Assembly (NCBI RefSeq): GCF_036245475.1
Contig: NZ_BTPM01000002.1
Span: 992,001 to 1,056,000 of the forward strand
DNA: 64,000 nt
Origin: Vibrio sp. 10N
GTDB lineage: Bacteria > Pseudomonadota > Gammaproteobacteria > Enterobacterales > Vibrionaceae
Direction: 5' to 3'
Position numbers and translations under genes: made by a program
Part shown: positions 7,865 through 17,846 of the stretch, piece after piece
How positions within the stretch are numbered: the stretch's first letter is position 1
How the letters are laid out: each line of letters opens with the position of its first letter
Notes under the pieces: model-generated
What the model was told of the DNA's origin: nothing
The model's input: only the letters and a program-made list of their open reading frames with translations
Databases searched by the model: none

Positions 7865-10699
7865 ATGAATCACACACGCGACTATGAACTGCTCAAGCAG
7901 CAACTCGCTACAAGAATCGATTCCCAGCGTATCATCACTGGTGAAGCGGAGCGTCTAGCTTATGGTACCGATGCTAGCTTCTATCGACTGATCCCTCAGA
8001 TCGTGCTGCGCCTTAAAGATCTCGATGAGGTGATATTTACTATCCAGTGTTGCCGTGAGCACAGTATTCCCTTCACGTTTCGCGCTGCTGGTACCAGTTT
8101 GTCAGGCCAAGCGGTGTCTGATTCGGTATTGATTGCTCTTACGGATGACTGGCGCGGACACACTATTCTCAATGAAGGCGCGAAAATCCGCCTTCAACCG
8201 GGTGTCATCGGCGCCGATGCCAACAAATACTTGCTCCCATTCCAACGTAAAATTGGCCCAGACCCAGCTTCTATCAACACCTGTAAAATTGGCGGTATTG
8301 CTGCGAACAACGCAAGCGGCATGTGCTGTGGCACCGCGCAAAACTCGTACAAAACTGTCGATAGTATGAAGATAGTTCTGAGTGATGGCACCTTGGTAGA
8401 TACCGGAGACAAGGCAAGTATCGAGCGCTTTAAAGCGGACAAGCCTGAGTTTATTGAAGGGCTTAAGTATCTTGCAGAGACGACCAAGGCTAACGGTGAG
8501 CTCGCTGAGAAAATTGCTCACAAATACCGTCTAAAAAATACCACAGGCTACGCACTCAATGCGCTCGTTGATTACAGCGACCCAATCGAAGTCCTTGAGC
8601 ATTTGATGATTGGCTCTGAGGGCACCCTAGGTTTCATTGCTGACATTACCTATAACACGGTCAAGGAACACAAATACAAAGCCTCAACTTTGCTGGTGTT
8701 CTCCGATATTGAAACTGCCAGCAAAGCGGTAGCAACCATCGCCAATACACCGGTTGCAGCCGTTGAAATGATGGATGGACGTGCTCTACGTTCGGTCGCG
8801 GATAAACCGGGAATGCCAGAGTTTATCCAGCAGCTAGACCTTGAAGCCACCGCACTCCTAGTTGAAGTTCATGCATCTTGTAAACACACATTAGACAGTC
8901 ACACCGATACTGTAATGGCAGCACTAAACGATTACACCATCATTGAGTCTGTGCCATTCACGCTGGATCCTGCGACGGTTGCGACGCTTTGGGGCATCCG
9001 CAAAGGTATGTTCCCAGCGGTTGGTGCGGTTCGCGAAGTCGGCACTACGGTCATCATTGAAGACGTCGCTTTCCCCGTCGAAAATCTTGCTGCTGGCGTA
9101 CGTGACTTGCAACAGCTCTTCGACAAATATCACTATGATGAAGCCATCATTTTTGGGCATGCACTAGAGGGCAACCTGCACTTTGTATTTACCCAAGGAT
9201 TTGATAGTCAGGAAGAGATCGACCGTTACGGTGGTTTCATGGATGATGTGGCCGAGCTTGTTGCTGTTAAATATCAAGGTTCGTTGAAAGCTGAACATGG
9301 AACCGGACGCAATATGGCACCTTATGTGGAACTCGAATGGGGACAAGAAGGCTACGCACTGATGCAACAAATCAAAGCGCTGTTCGATCCCGAGGGCTTA
9401 CTCAATCCCGGAGTGATCATTAACGACAACCCCCACTCACACATCGAAAATCTCAAACCTATGCCAGCCGCCGATGACATTGTGAATCGCTGTATCGAGT
9501 GTGGCTTCTGTGAACCTGTTTGTCCTTCACGTACCCTAACGTTATCACCTCGTCAACGTATCGTGCTATTTAGAGAGCTTCAACGCCGTAAAGCCGCGGG
9601 AGAGACTGTGGAAGCAACAGAGCTCGAACAGGTATTCGAATACCAAGGTATCGATACGTGTGCAGCGACAGGTCTTTGCGCCGACCGATGTCCTGTGGGC
9701 ATCAACACTGGGGACCTTATCAAAAAGTTAAGAGAGCCAAAGTACAAAAAGTTCCGACCAATCGCTAAATGGACCGCAAATCACTTTACAGCGACCACTG
9801 CCATAGCTCGATTTGGTCTAAAAAGCGGCGCTGTCGCCACCAATATCCTCGGCCAAGAGCGTGTGGTTAAACTCGCTGAGGGGATGCGTAGAATTACCAA
9901 CAATGCGACCCCTAGTTGGATACCAGAAACGCCAAACGGCGCCAAGTTCGATGCTGACCAGCTCTCTGACAATGCGGCGTCAAGTGATAAAAAAGTCGTG
10001 TACTTGCCCTCTTGTGCCAGCCGCAATATGAGCACTCAAGCCAATGCGTTTGATAAACGACCTTTAACAGAGGTGACAATGTCACTCATTACAAAGGCTG
10101 GGTTTTCAATCGTGACACCTGAATCACTCAGTGACCAGTGTTGTGGTATGCCTTATGACAGCAAAGGGATGACCGACATTGCTAAACAAAAGAGTGAACA
10201 ACTTGAGCTTGCTTTGTGGGAAGCCTCTGAACACGGAAAATATCCTGTTTTGATGGACACCAGCCCATGTGCAAAACGCAGTATTGAAAACTTCACCAAG
10301 CCCATGACGGTCGTTGAACCTGTGAAGTTTGTCAGTGATTACCTGCTCAGCGAGTTGAGCCTAGCTCCGGTGGACGAGACCGTCATGCTTCATGTGACCT
10401 GCAGTTCTAGACGCATGGGTTTAGAGGCGCCAATGCTATCACTGGCACAAGCGTGCGCCCGCGAAGTCATCATCCCTGAACATATTCAATGCTGCGGCTG
10501 GGCAGGTGATAAAGGCTTTACGACCCCCGAACTCAACGAAGCCGCGGTCGAGCCCATCAAGACACAAGTACCGAAAGGGTGCACCCGAGGGTTTAGTAAC
10601 AGCATTACCTGTGAAATTGGTCTCTCTCACCATAGTGGGGTGCCCTACCAATCAATTCTTTACCTTGTTGACCAAGTCGCATCGCCTGTTGTTCGATAA
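7865..10699 (+). CDS. FAD/iron-sulfur D-lactate dehydrogenase (Dld-II/YdiJ type)
   Basis: 944 residues, predicted to oxidise D-lactate (or a related 2-hydroxyacid) with electron transfer to the quinone pool. In order: FAD-binding PCMH domain (about 35-175, with AAGTSLSGQAV), FAD-linked oxidase C-terminal domain (about 210-515, ending at KAEHGTGRN), two 4Fe-4S motifs (CIECGFCEPVCPS and CAATGLCADRCPVG, about 540-620), and a C-terminal CCG region with DQCCGMPYDSKG and IQCCGWAGDKGF. AAAGGACACCAAG ahead of the ATG fits. It is last in the lactate block and is followed by a strong terminator. The glycolate oxidase family is a related alternative. Confidence 0.88.
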   Translation: MNHTRDYELLKQQLATRIDSQRIITGEAERLAYGTDASFYRLIPQIVLRLKDLDEVIFTIQCCREHSIPFTFRAAGTSLSGQAVSDSVLIALTDDWRGHTILNEGAKIRLQPGVIGADANKYLLPFQRKIGPDPASINTCKIGGIAANNASGMCCGTAQNSYKTVDSMKIVLSDGTLVDTGDKASIERFKADKPEFIEGLKYLAETTKANGELAEKIAHKYRLKNTTGYALNALVDYSDPIEVLEHLMIGSEGTLGFIADITYNTVKEHKYKASTLLVFSDIETASKAVATIANTPVAAVEMMDGRALRSVADKPGMPEFIQQLDLEATALLVEVHASCKHTLDSHTDTVMAALNDYTIIESVPFTLDPATVATLWGIRKGMFPAVGAVREVGTTVIIEDVAFPVENLAAGVRDLQQLFDKYHYDEAIIFGHALEGNLHFVFTQGFDSQEEIDRYGGFMDDVAELVAVKYQGSLKAEHGTGRNMAPYVELEWGQEGYALMQQIKALFDPEGLLNPGVIINDNPHSHIENLKPMPAADDIVNRCIECGFCEPVCPSRTLTLSPRQRIVLFRELQRRKAAGETVEATELEQVFEYQGIDTCAATGLCADRCPVGINTGDLIKKLREPKYKKFRPIAKWTANHFTATTAIARFGLKSGAVATNILGQERVVKLAEGMRRITNNATPSWIPETPNGAKFDADQLSDNAASSDKKVVYLPSCASRNMSTQANAFDKRPLTEVTMSLITKAGFSIVTPESLSDQCCGMPYDSKGMTDIAKQKSEQLELALWEASEHGKYPVLMDTSPCAKRSIENFTKPMTVVEPVKFVSDYLLSELSLAPVDETVMLHVTCSSRRMGLEAPMLSLAQACAREVIIPEHIQCCGWAGDKGFTTPELNEAAVEPIKTQVPKGCTRGFSNSITCEIGLSHHSGVPYQSILYLVDQVASPVVR

Positions 10700-10720
10700 T
10701 ATCTGCACAGAAACTGACAC

Positions 10721-10750
10721 TAAAAAGGGACGACCTCTCGTCCCTTTTTA
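10721..10750. terminator. Bidirectional rho-independent terminator
   Basis: Perfect 13-bp stem TAAAAAGGGACGA (10721-10733) with TCGTCCCTTTTTA (10738-10750) and a 4-nt CCTC loop. It ends the lactate operon on the plus strand and the Asp-rich lipoprotein gene on the minus strand. Confidence 0.92.
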
Positions 10751-10766
10751 CCTGCAACTCACCTTA

Positions 10767-12311
10767 TCAATAGACCGTATAACACACTCCCGTTAGATCA
10801 ATCACAATCGGGTTCTTGGTGACAACCTGAAAGTTGACACAACTTGTGCTAGGTTGCGCACTGAAAAGAGTTAACTCGAGAAAAGGTTTGTCGATTGCCT
10901 GACCGTCGGCGTCAATCGGAAAATCCTGGGCAGAGAGATTGCCACAATATATTTGATTAGAGCTATTGATGACACATCCCAAATCACTCTTCAATTGCCA
11001 CTCCCCAGCACCTTCAGGTAAGTTAGCAACCACAGAAAATGTTCCAACAACCGCCGCATATCGAGCATCGAATCCACCTGAAATCGTGAAGTCTACCTTC
11101 AAGGGTGTGCCGGCATCACCCGACACATCAAAAGGAGTGTAACTGATACCAACATACCCAGTCGGCATTAATGAGCTCGAGCTAGGGTTGGAGTCAACGA
11201 GCCATTCAATGTAGTTGCTAAACCCATCGCTATCAAAGTCCTCATCAGCATCATTTACATACGGCTCTAGTCCGTAATAACGCTCATAGCCATCCCACAT
11301 TTTGTCGCCGTCGCTGTCTTTAAAGTCCAGTAACTCTGGAGTGACGGCCATCCAAGAAGGGATATCAACGTCGACAATTTCGGTGTTACTTGTCACCTCT
11401 TCTAGTCTTATTCTGGTTCGATAATCATAACGATTAAATGTGCCACCAATCGCCTCAGCTTTGCCAACATAGCGAAGCGAGCTAGCCTCATTAAAAAGCT
11501 CAAGCGTACCTTGAGCTATGACGTCCGTCAGCCCAAGATCTACCTGTTCAAAAACAACTTGATTGGCGATGATGACATCCTCGGATCGCAAATCCAAATA
11601 TCCCAAATCGGCAAGGTAATAACGCCCAGAAATGCTGTACTTCGTCAAGTTAGAGCCGACACTGTCATCACTAACACAGCTTCGAGTCGTTTTGACATTT
11701 TTGAGATAGCGATTGAGACTCGGCTGATTCGAATTACTCACCAAATTTTGCGTCGTCGTGTGTTGGCAAGTGTTTGCACCACGCTCGATCAACTGACCGG
11801 TAAGAGAAACATAGTTGCCATCGTTGGAACTGGTTTTAAAATCATTAAAGGTAATCGTACTGTTGACAAGTGAAAGTGTGTTGGTATTTACGGCTTCGAC
11901 ATCCACTGTATAGCTACCATCAAAGACAGCCTGTCCACTACCGTCAACATCACATGCTTCAAATGTGGCTGTCACGGTACCCGTATAGGTGCTTGGATCG
12001 ACACTACCCGTTATCCTTCCAAAGCCAAATGCACAACCAAAATCTTCATCCACGTTCGTCTGCACCGACACCGCCGATTGCGTCGACACTGAAATACTAT
12101 CGGTGATAGGACTTTGATTTGACGACAATAATGACAAGGCTTGGCTTACCTCCGCCATATTATCGATAGTGACGATTGCTGGGGTTGTTTTGCCTTGATA
12201 TGAGAGCTGAGGAGCTGGCGTTGCGCCTCCGCCTTCACCTCCATCACCGCCACCACATGCACCAAGTGAAATCGCGATACTGGTGATTAAAGTGGTTCGT
12301 ACTGCATGCAT
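10767..12311 (-). CDS. Secreted lipoprotein with Asp-rich calcium-type repeats, unknown function
   Basis: 514 residues. The N-terminus is a lipoprotein signal with lipobox LGAC (Cys19) followed by a Gly-rich linker, so the mature protein is likely membrane-anchored and exported. Around residues 335-375 there are Asp-rich stretches (DFKDSDGDKMWDGYE and DADEDFDSDGFSNYIEW) like thrombospondin type-3 calcium-binding repeats. The C-terminal part has paired cysteines. No enzyme motif is visible. Single gene with its own terminator. Confidence 0.75.
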   Translation of the reverse strand: MHAVRTTLITSIAISLGACGGGDGGEGGGATPAPQLSYQGKTTPAIVTIDNMAEVSQALSLLSSNQSPITDSISVSTQSAVSVQTNVDEDFGCAFGFGRITGSVDPSTYTGTVTATFEACDVDGSGQAVFDGSYTVDVEAVNTNTLSLVNSTITFNDFKTSSNDGNYVSLTGQLIERGANTCQHTTTQNLVSNSNQPSLNRYLKNVKTTRSCVSDDSVGSNLTKYSISGRYYLADLGYLDLRSEDVIIANQVVFEQVDLGLTDVIAQGTLELFNEASSLRYVGKAEAIGGTFNRYDYRTRIRLEEVTSNTEIVDVDIPSWMAVTPELLDFKDSDGDKMWDGYERYYGLEPYVNDADEDFDSDGFSNYIEWLVDSNPSSSSLMPTGYVGISYTPFDVSGDAGTPLKVDFTISGGFDARYAAVVGTFSVVANLPEGAGEWQLKSDLGCVINSSNQIYCGNLSAQDFPIDADGQAIDKPFLELTLFSAQPSTSCVNFQVVTKNPIVIDLTGVCYTVY

Positions 12312-12598
12312 TGTTTTCTTTCCTCAAGTTCATTTTGGAACGTAACTTAACAATGCAACGGCGCACATTTTGTGATTTTCATCCAAAAGAAACACGCAAA
12401 TATGCTACCTAAGTTGCATATATTGGTGCTCAATTTCATTTCTTTGAGCGCCATCATAGTTGGTGCACTCACAACCCGTAACGCAAACCACGCCTGCCAG
12501 AGCATTTACTGGCTCACTACCTTGTCACTTCTGTCAATTTACTGCTATAGCTAACTGTATTCAGTGTCATTAATTCTCGGATGATCAAAGCGTTATTT

Positions 12599-13630
12599 AT
12601 GGATCCATTGTCGCAAGGACTATTAGGCGCATCGTTGTCGATGTCAGCAAGTAAGCGAGCACGTTTTGCCGTCGCTGGTGTATTAGGGCTGCTTTCTGGG
12701 CTTGCTCCAGATTTGGATGTACTGATCCGCTCACCTTCTGATCCACTGTTGTTTTTAGAATTTCATCGCCAATTTACTCACTCATTGCTGTTCATCCCGA
12801 TAGGAAGCCTAATTTGTGCTTGCCTGTTTTATCCTCTGATTGCCAAAAGGCACGGTTTCTCATTCAAACAGACTTGGTTCTACTGTTTCCTTGGCTACGC
12901 GACACACGGCTTATTAGATGCCTGTACTTCCTATGGCACGCAGTTGCTCTGGCCGCTAAGCAATGAGCGATTTGCTTGGAATAGCGTTTCAGTCATAGAT
13001 CCACTTTTCACGATACCGCTGCTCGCCATATTGACTCTGGCAGCGTGGAAACGACATCCAGCCATAGCTCGAATTGGCTTCCTGTGGGCAATAACCTACC
13101 TCACTATTGGAATGATACAGAGAGAGCGCGCAGAGCACACTGGCTGGCAAATCGCCAAAGAGCGTCAACACCGCCCTGTTCAACTCGAGGCCAAGCCAAG
13201 TTTTGGAAACATTTTAGTTTGGAAGGTGATCTATGAAGACGGTGGTGATTTTTATATCGATGCGGTACGAGCAGGTCAGGACATTAAAGTTTATCTAGGA
13301 ACGAAAGTAGCAAAGCTGGATATTGAAAGCAGTTTTCCGTGGTTAGATGCGAGTTCACAACAAGCAAGAGACATTCAGCGCTTCAACTGGTTTTCAGACG
13401 GATTTGTGGCGCTTAGCAGCAACGATGAACTACGCATTATCGACGTTCGATACTCTATTGTACCCAACGAATTAAATGCCCTGTGGAGCATAGAGTTAGC
13501 GCCAGCAGCGACAGCAGACCAACACGTCACCTATCATACCCACCGAAGCAGCCAAGCCGAAGATCGGCAGCGCTTTTATGACATGCTGCTGGGTAGAGAG
13601 GGATTTCTAGGCTCCCTTAATGAAAAATGA
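12599..13630 (+). CDS. YdjM-like (DUF457) inner-membrane metal-dependent hydrolase family protein
   Basis: 343 residues from the ATG at 12599 (MDPLSQGLLGA, the typical family start); an ATG at 12581 would add six residues. The N-terminal half has several membrane segments and the family residues LAPDLDVL and FHRQFTHSL, with His/Asp typical of the YdjM/LexA-regulated family. The C-terminal half is soluble. The biochemical role of the family is not established. It stands alone, convergent with the aldehyde dehydrogenase gene across a hairpin. Confidence 0.8.
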   Translation: MDPLSQGLLGASLSMSASKRARFAVAGVLGLLSGLAPDLDVLIRSPSDPLLFLEFHRQFTHSLLFIPIGSLICACLFYPLIAKRHGFSFKQTWFYCFLGYATHGLLDACTSYGTQLLWPLSNERFAWNSVSVIDPLFTIPLLAILTLAAWKRHPAIARIGFLWAITYLTIGMIQRERAEHTGWQIAKERQHRPVQLEAKPSFGNILVWKVIYEDGGDFYIDAVRAGQDIKVYLGTKVAKLDIESSFPWLDASSQQARDIQRFNWFSDGFVALSSNDELRIIDVRYSIVPNELNALWSIELAPAATADQHVTYHTHRSSQAEDRQRFYDMLLGREGFLGSLNEK

Positions 13631-13658
13631 GTATGCCCAATTTGGTCTGGGCATACTC
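13629..13658. terminator. Hairpin between convergent genes, probable terminator
   Basis: GAGTATGCCCA (13629-13639) pairs with TGGGCATACTC (13648-13658), an 11-bp perfect stem overlapping the stop codon of the YdjM-like gene. The following T run is weak (GATCCTTTTG), so efficiency is uncertain. Confidence 0.6.
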
Positions 13659-13703
13659 GATCCTTTTGACAAAGTGGTACTTAGCGAACGTTAAGTATCC
13701 GCG

Positions 13704-15074
13704 TTAGGCAATTCTGACCAGTTTCTTGTTTACAAATTCATCCAGTCCTAGTCGCCCTAACTCACGTCCAAAACCTGAATTTTTAATACCACCAAATGGC
13801 AAACATGCTTCGGACATTGAGAACGTATTAATGAACGATGCACCGCACTCCAGCGCCCCAGCAACCGCATGAGCGCGTTCGAGACATTCTGAAATCACAG
13901 CAGAGCTCAAGCCATATGAGCTGTGGTTTGCCAGTTCAATTGCGTCTTCATCACTGCTGACACGGTAAACCACCGCAATAGGACCAAACAACTCCTGATC
14001 AAAAACATCCATTTCCGGAGTGACATCAGCGATGATGGTCGGTTTTAGCCATGCTCCCGGAAGATCTTCAGACTCGCCACCCAGTACCAACGTAGCGCCC
14101 TGCTCTACCGCATGCGAAACTTGATTGAGAAGGTAGTCACGTTCTTGAACACTGACGACCGGAGCATAACCCGTTTGCGGATCCATTGGGTCGCCGGCTT
14201 TTAAGCTCGCCAACGCCGCAACAAATTTATCCATGAACTCGTCATAGATTTCTTCAGCAATAATAAATCGTTTAGCACTAATGCAAACCTGTCCTGAGTT
14301 GAACATTTTGGCGATAGCCGCAAGCTCCACCGCTTTATTCACGTCCGCATCAGCAAGCACAATAAACGGATCGTTGCCACCTAGCTCCATGACAACTTTT
14401 TTCAAGTGCTTACCCGCCAATGCCGCAACACTCGATCCTGCTTTTTCACTTCCGGTTAGCGATACACCCTGTACTCGCTCGTGAGCAATGACCAGCTCAG
14501 ACTGGCTCGAAGCCATAAACAGATGCTGAACCAACCCTTGGGGTGCTCCTGCCTCTTCAAATAGTTCAGTAATCGCCTTTGCACACTGAGGAACATTCGA
14601 GGCGTGTTTAAATACCACACTATTGCCGACCATCAAGTTCGGTGCGATAAAACGGATCACTTGATAAAACGGGAAGTTCCACGGCATAACGCCATAGATA
14701 ACACCCAGCGGATGATTTTGAATTTCCGCACGGCCCGTAGCCAGTTCTTCAATGGGCTCAGGAGCAAGGAAACGCTCGCCATGCTCTGCGTAATAACGAC
14801 AAATTTGCGCACAAAGAGGGATTTCTAACGCAACACCTTGGCTATGCAACTTACCCATTTCCGTGGTCATTAATGCTGCATAATCTGCTGCGCGCTCTTC
14901 GAGTAGTGTAGCGACACGAGATAGCAGCTCTGCTCGCTCTCGGTGGGCTGTCGCTTTCCAAGTTTTGAACGCTGCCTGTGCCATATCGATGCGTTCGACA
15001 ATTTGGGTATCTTGTAGCGTGTCGAAGCTTTGTTCTACGCGATTGGTGTAAGGATTCAGAGTTCTAATAGTCAT
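13704..15074 (-). CDS. NAD(P)-dependent succinate-semialdehyde dehydrogenase (Sad/YneI-like)
   Basis: 456 residues, aldehyde dehydrogenase superfamily. The motifs are intact: MPWNFPFYQVIR (oxyanion Asn), MELGGNDPFIV (general-base Glu), and FNSGQVCISAKRF (catalytic Cys). The order and length, with the YYAEHGERFL segment, match E. coli YneI/Sad, which oxidises succinate semialdehyde to succinate. Substrate is inferred from similarity. It is monocistronic, with CCCCGGAGAAAC as ribosome site. Confidence 0.85.
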   Translation of the reverse strand: MTIRTLNPYTNRVEQSFDTLQDTQIVERIDMAQAAFKTWKATAHRERAELLSRVATLLEERAADYAALMTTEMGKLHSQGVALEIPLCAQICRYYAEHGERFLAPEPIEELATGRAEIQNHPLGVIYGVMPWNFPFYQVIRFIAPNLMVGNSVVFKHASNVPQCAKAITELFEEAGAPQGLVQHLFMASSQSELVIAHERVQGVSLTGSEKAGSSVAALAGKHLKKVVMELGGNDPFIVLADADVNKAVELAAIAKMFNSGQVCISAKRFIIAEEIYDEFMDKFVAALASLKAGDPMDPQTGYAPVVSVQERDYLLNQVSHAVEQGATLVLGGESEDLPGAWLKPTIIADVTPEMDVFDQELFGPIAVVYRVSSDEDAIELANHSSYGLSSAVISECLERAHAVAGALECGASFINTFSMSEACLPFGGIKNSGFGRELGRLGLDEFVNKKLVRIA

Positions 15075-15386
15075 GTTGTTTCTCCGGGGGACAAAGGGCG
15101 GCTCATGCCGTCTTACAAATAGTCATGCTATTTGCATTGTTTTTATTGTTAAAACAACATACACCTGGAAACAATCAATAAACAACCTGGTAAATTATTA
15201 TCAATTTAAAAACAATATGGCTACTAGGCCTGTATTATGACAAATATTGATAGGTAAAGTATCTCTTCTAACTTATTATTGAGCCATCAACTAATCGTAT
15301 GAATGAGTAGAAATACGAACATTGTTCGGCAGGCATCACGTTCTACAAACCTGATTAGGGGGATAAAAGAAACAATGAAGTAACAC

Positions 15387-15400
15387 TTGATTTACATCAA
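15387..15400 (+). promoter_or_regulatory. FNR-type binding site
   Basis: TTGATTTACATCAA, a perfect match to TTGAT-N4-ATCAA, 57 bp ahead of the SirB2-like gene. The rest of the 383-bp region 15075-15457 is AT-rich with no other feature I can support. Confidence 0.6.
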
Positions 15401-15457
15401 AGATCCCTCCACCACTATTCCTTATCGTGACGACAGATAATTGTAAACACTATGTAA

Positions 15458-15844
15458 ATGCTCTATATGTACACACTTCTTTTGAAAACGCACGTCACAT
15501 TGGCACTGCTCAGCTTTATTAGCTTTATCATTCGAGCTTGGTGGGGTTTTAGCCATTCCGCATTGGTAGAGAACAAGTTTGCCTTGGTCATCCATCAAGT
15601 TCTCACCGCCTTTATGCTGCTTAGCGCAGCCGGTCTCTGCATGACTATTGGTCAGTTTCCACTGTCTAATCCTTGGCTGACTGAAAAACTTGGGCTCTTC
15701 ATTCTCTATGCACTGAGCACTATGGTGATTTTTCAATTTTCGTTAGCAAAACGTACGCGGTTGATTGTGATGTTAGTGACGTGCGGTGTTTGGCTGACCA
15801 TTTTTACTATTGGTAAGGCACACGCACCACTCCTGTTCGGATAA
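15458..15844 (+). CDS. SirB2-family inner-membrane protein
   Basis: About 128 residues, almost entirely four hydrophobic helices. The His in the first helix (LKTHVTLALLSF), the Arg-containing end of that helix, and the C-terminal KAHAPLLFG end fit the SirB2 (invasion-gene-regulator) family of small membrane proteins, whose biochemical role is unclear. Start at 15458; an ATG at 15467 is an alternative. The perfect FNR box upstream suggests control by oxygen. Confidence 0.75.
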   Translation: MLYMYTLLLKTHVTLALLSFISFIIRAWWGFSHSALVENKFALVIHQVLTAFMLLSAAGLCMTIGQFPLSNPWLTEKLGLFILYALSTMVIFQFSLAKRTRLIVMLVTCGVWLTIFTIGKAHAPLLFG

Positions 15845-15857
15845 CGATGCTGTTGTT

Positions 15858-17054
15858 TTAGACATTAGCCAGTAATTGAGCCTGATCCGACGCAGATTGA
15901 ACGCAGTTACGTCCTGTTTGCTTAGCGCGATACAAAGCTTCATCCGCGCGAGCAACGAGCGCATCCCAGCTTTCATCAGGAAGTGACTCAGCAACACCAA
16001 AGCTGCAACTAACCTGAATGGGCAACCCATTCACCTTTACGTGGTCGGCAACGCGTTTACGCATCGACTCAGCGACGAACAACGCAAAGTCGATTGTTTG
16101 ATGATTCAACACAATAATAAATTCGTCGCCACCAAATCGGTATATAGATTTTGGCGCGTTCGAAGTACCTTTTATTTGCTCTGCGACCGCTTTAATAACC
16201 TTGTCGCCAATAACATGGCCATAACGATCATTAATCAATTTAAACTTATCGATATCAAGCATAATAATGCTCTGTTTGTGTTTTAGCTTATCGCCATTAT
16301 CGGTAAACGCTAGCGTATAACTATCCAATGCCCGGCGATTACGTAAATTGGTTAATGAATCAAAATAGGACAGCGCGTATATATCGTCGACTTGCCGTGC
16401 ATTTATTAACCACAACATGCTAAAGCTCGATGCGACCGTCAGAAAGATGCTGAATAAAAAGGTCATTTTATGAACCAAATCAGCGCTCATAAAATGAAGA
16501 ATTTCTGGGCTATCCCAAGTATAAAAAGCTCGAAACAACATGAACAAACCGTAAAAACCAAATGTCGCTGCCATGGTGAGCACCGCTGGTTTATAGTCTC
16601 GTTGTTTACCCACCAACACCACAAACGCGGTCGCCAGAGTAACGACAGCAATTGATAGCGCACTTACCAGAATGCGTTGATTTATTGAGTTCGCTTCATA
16701 GGTGAAGTAAAGATTGAATAGCAGTACAACTGGAATGACCCAACTGAAGCGCCGCGCAAACTGAATATCTACTCCACGGAACTGACACAACCCAACTAGA
16801 ATCATGTGAAAAGAGATGGAAACCAAAGTATTAGCAGCAACAATCGAAACCCAGTCCGGAGCAACACCACGTAAGCTGATCAGTAAAGGACCACTGCCCA
16901 TGACCAACAATGCCACTGCAAATAGCTTCAAGCCTTGAGTTTTTTCTTGTGTCTGTGAAAACAGCAACAAGCCAATACAGTATATGATGCTGAACAATAT
17001 CATCACAAAATTCAACGTTCTCATATCCAGAGAAAACGCAGTCAACGTATCCAT
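15858..17054 (-). CDS. Membrane-bound diguanylate cyclase (GGDEF)
   Basis: 398 residues. Residues about 10-215 contain six to seven hydrophobic segments, a membrane sensor region without a recognisable ligand domain. Residues about 225-385 form a GGDEF domain with an intact active site RFGGDEF (about 305-311) and the preceding DIDKFKLINDRYGH metal/substrate loop. It should make cyclic di-GMP. I see no RxxD inhibitory site upstream of GGDEF. It ends 13 bp from the convergent SirB2-like gene. Confidence 0.9.
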   Translation of the reverse strand: MDTLTAFSLDMRTLNFVMILFSIIYCIGLLLFSQTQEKTQGLKLFAVALLVMGSGPLLISLRGVAPDWVSIVAANTLVSISFHMILVGLCQFRGVDIQFARRFSWVIPVVLLFNLYFTYEANSINQRILVSALSIAVVTLATAFVVLVGKQRDYKPAVLTMAATFGFYGLFMLFRAFYTWDSPEILHFMSADLVHKMTFLFSIFLTVASSFSMLWLINARQVDDIYALSYFDSLTNLRNRRALDSYTLAFTDNGDKLKHKQSIIMLDIDKFKLINDRYGHVIGDKVIKAVAEQIKGTSNAPKSIYRFGGDEFIIVLNHQTIDFALFVAESMRKRVADHVKVNGLPIQVSCSFGVAESLPDESWDALVARADEALYRAKQTGRNCVQSASDQAQLLANV

Positions 17055-17495
17055 CCAACTCCTAGCTTAATAACCGTATTGATTTCCAGTCCAAATCAAT
17101 TAACCAAAACTTCATTAACAAATGCTATACAACCAGACAGCAAATGGGGAATATTGCGTGTTTTTTGAGAAGTGCATCACTAACATTGTTATCAATACCT
17201 AGAATTTGCCGCCTCTTTAATCAAGATTGTTGCCGTTAATGTATTTTTCTCAATGACATAGCATGACTAGCTACTTATCTAAGGCTTGACAGTGAATGAC
17301 CATAGGATTCTCACTCTATGAGAGTCGTTTCAGTGGCATAAAAAACTCCATCAAAATCTTGACGCGCATTTGTCCTCTACCGGACAGTAGCTTTACCTGA
17401 CTTGCATGCGCCTGACAACCCAGCGTCCCAGCTAAGCTGAAATACGCGGCAGAAAAGGGAATGGGACAATTCCAATAAATGCAGGGGTTATATTG
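17055..17495. other. 441-bp intergenic region
   Basis: Region between the divergent diguanylate cyclase and HTH genes. It holds short dyads (for example CTCTATGAGAG near 17313-17325 and TGTCC..GGACA near 17370-17388) but no RNA gene or conserved motif that I can identify. Confidence 0.4.
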
Positions 17496-17834
17496 ATGAA
17501 CTTTACACAACAAGATACTGAAGCGCTTTACCGTGTCTGGATGTCACAAAAAGCAAAAATGCACATTACGCAAATGGAAGTGGCCAAGCGCCTAAACGTT
17601 AGCCAAATCGAGCTGTCTAACCGCCTTAACGGTAACAAACCTTTAGATGCAAATTTTGTTGACCGTTTTTGCCGACTACTGCATATCGATCCTTGCCACC
17701 ACCTTCCCTCAATGCGTGGTCACTTTGGCGGCGAAACCGATCGAATTTTTAATACTCGGCTCACGGTAGATGGCGACATCACCAATATTCGTGTTGATGG
17801 CAATCAAGTGACGATTGAGTATCGCCTGCAATAA
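17496..17834 (+). CDS. Small XRE-type helix-turn-helix protein
   Basis: 112 residues. AGGGG 10 nt upstream supports ATG 17496 rather than the TTG just before it. Residues about 20-65 read MEVAKRLNVSQIELSNRLNG, a phage-repressor-like helix-turn-helix. The C-terminal 35 residues are predicted beta strands ending in an acidic/polar tail. It is probably a DNA-binding regulator; target unknown. It is convergent with mepA with 12 bp between stops. Confidence 0.7.
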   Translation: MNFTQQDTEALYRVWMSQKAKMHITQMEVAKRLNVSQIELSNRLNGNKPLDANFVDRFCRLLHIDPCHHLPSMRGHFGGETDRIFNTRLTVDGDITNIRVDGNQVTIEYRLQ

Positions 17835-17846
17835 CCAATGAGCAAT

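Noticed and set aside
12372..12554. 60-residue hydrophobic ORF with GTG start (ATG at 12402) upstream of the YdjM-like gene
   Set aside because: No ribosome site, odd composition, and no family; two hydrophobic stretches are common by chance in AT-rich DNA.
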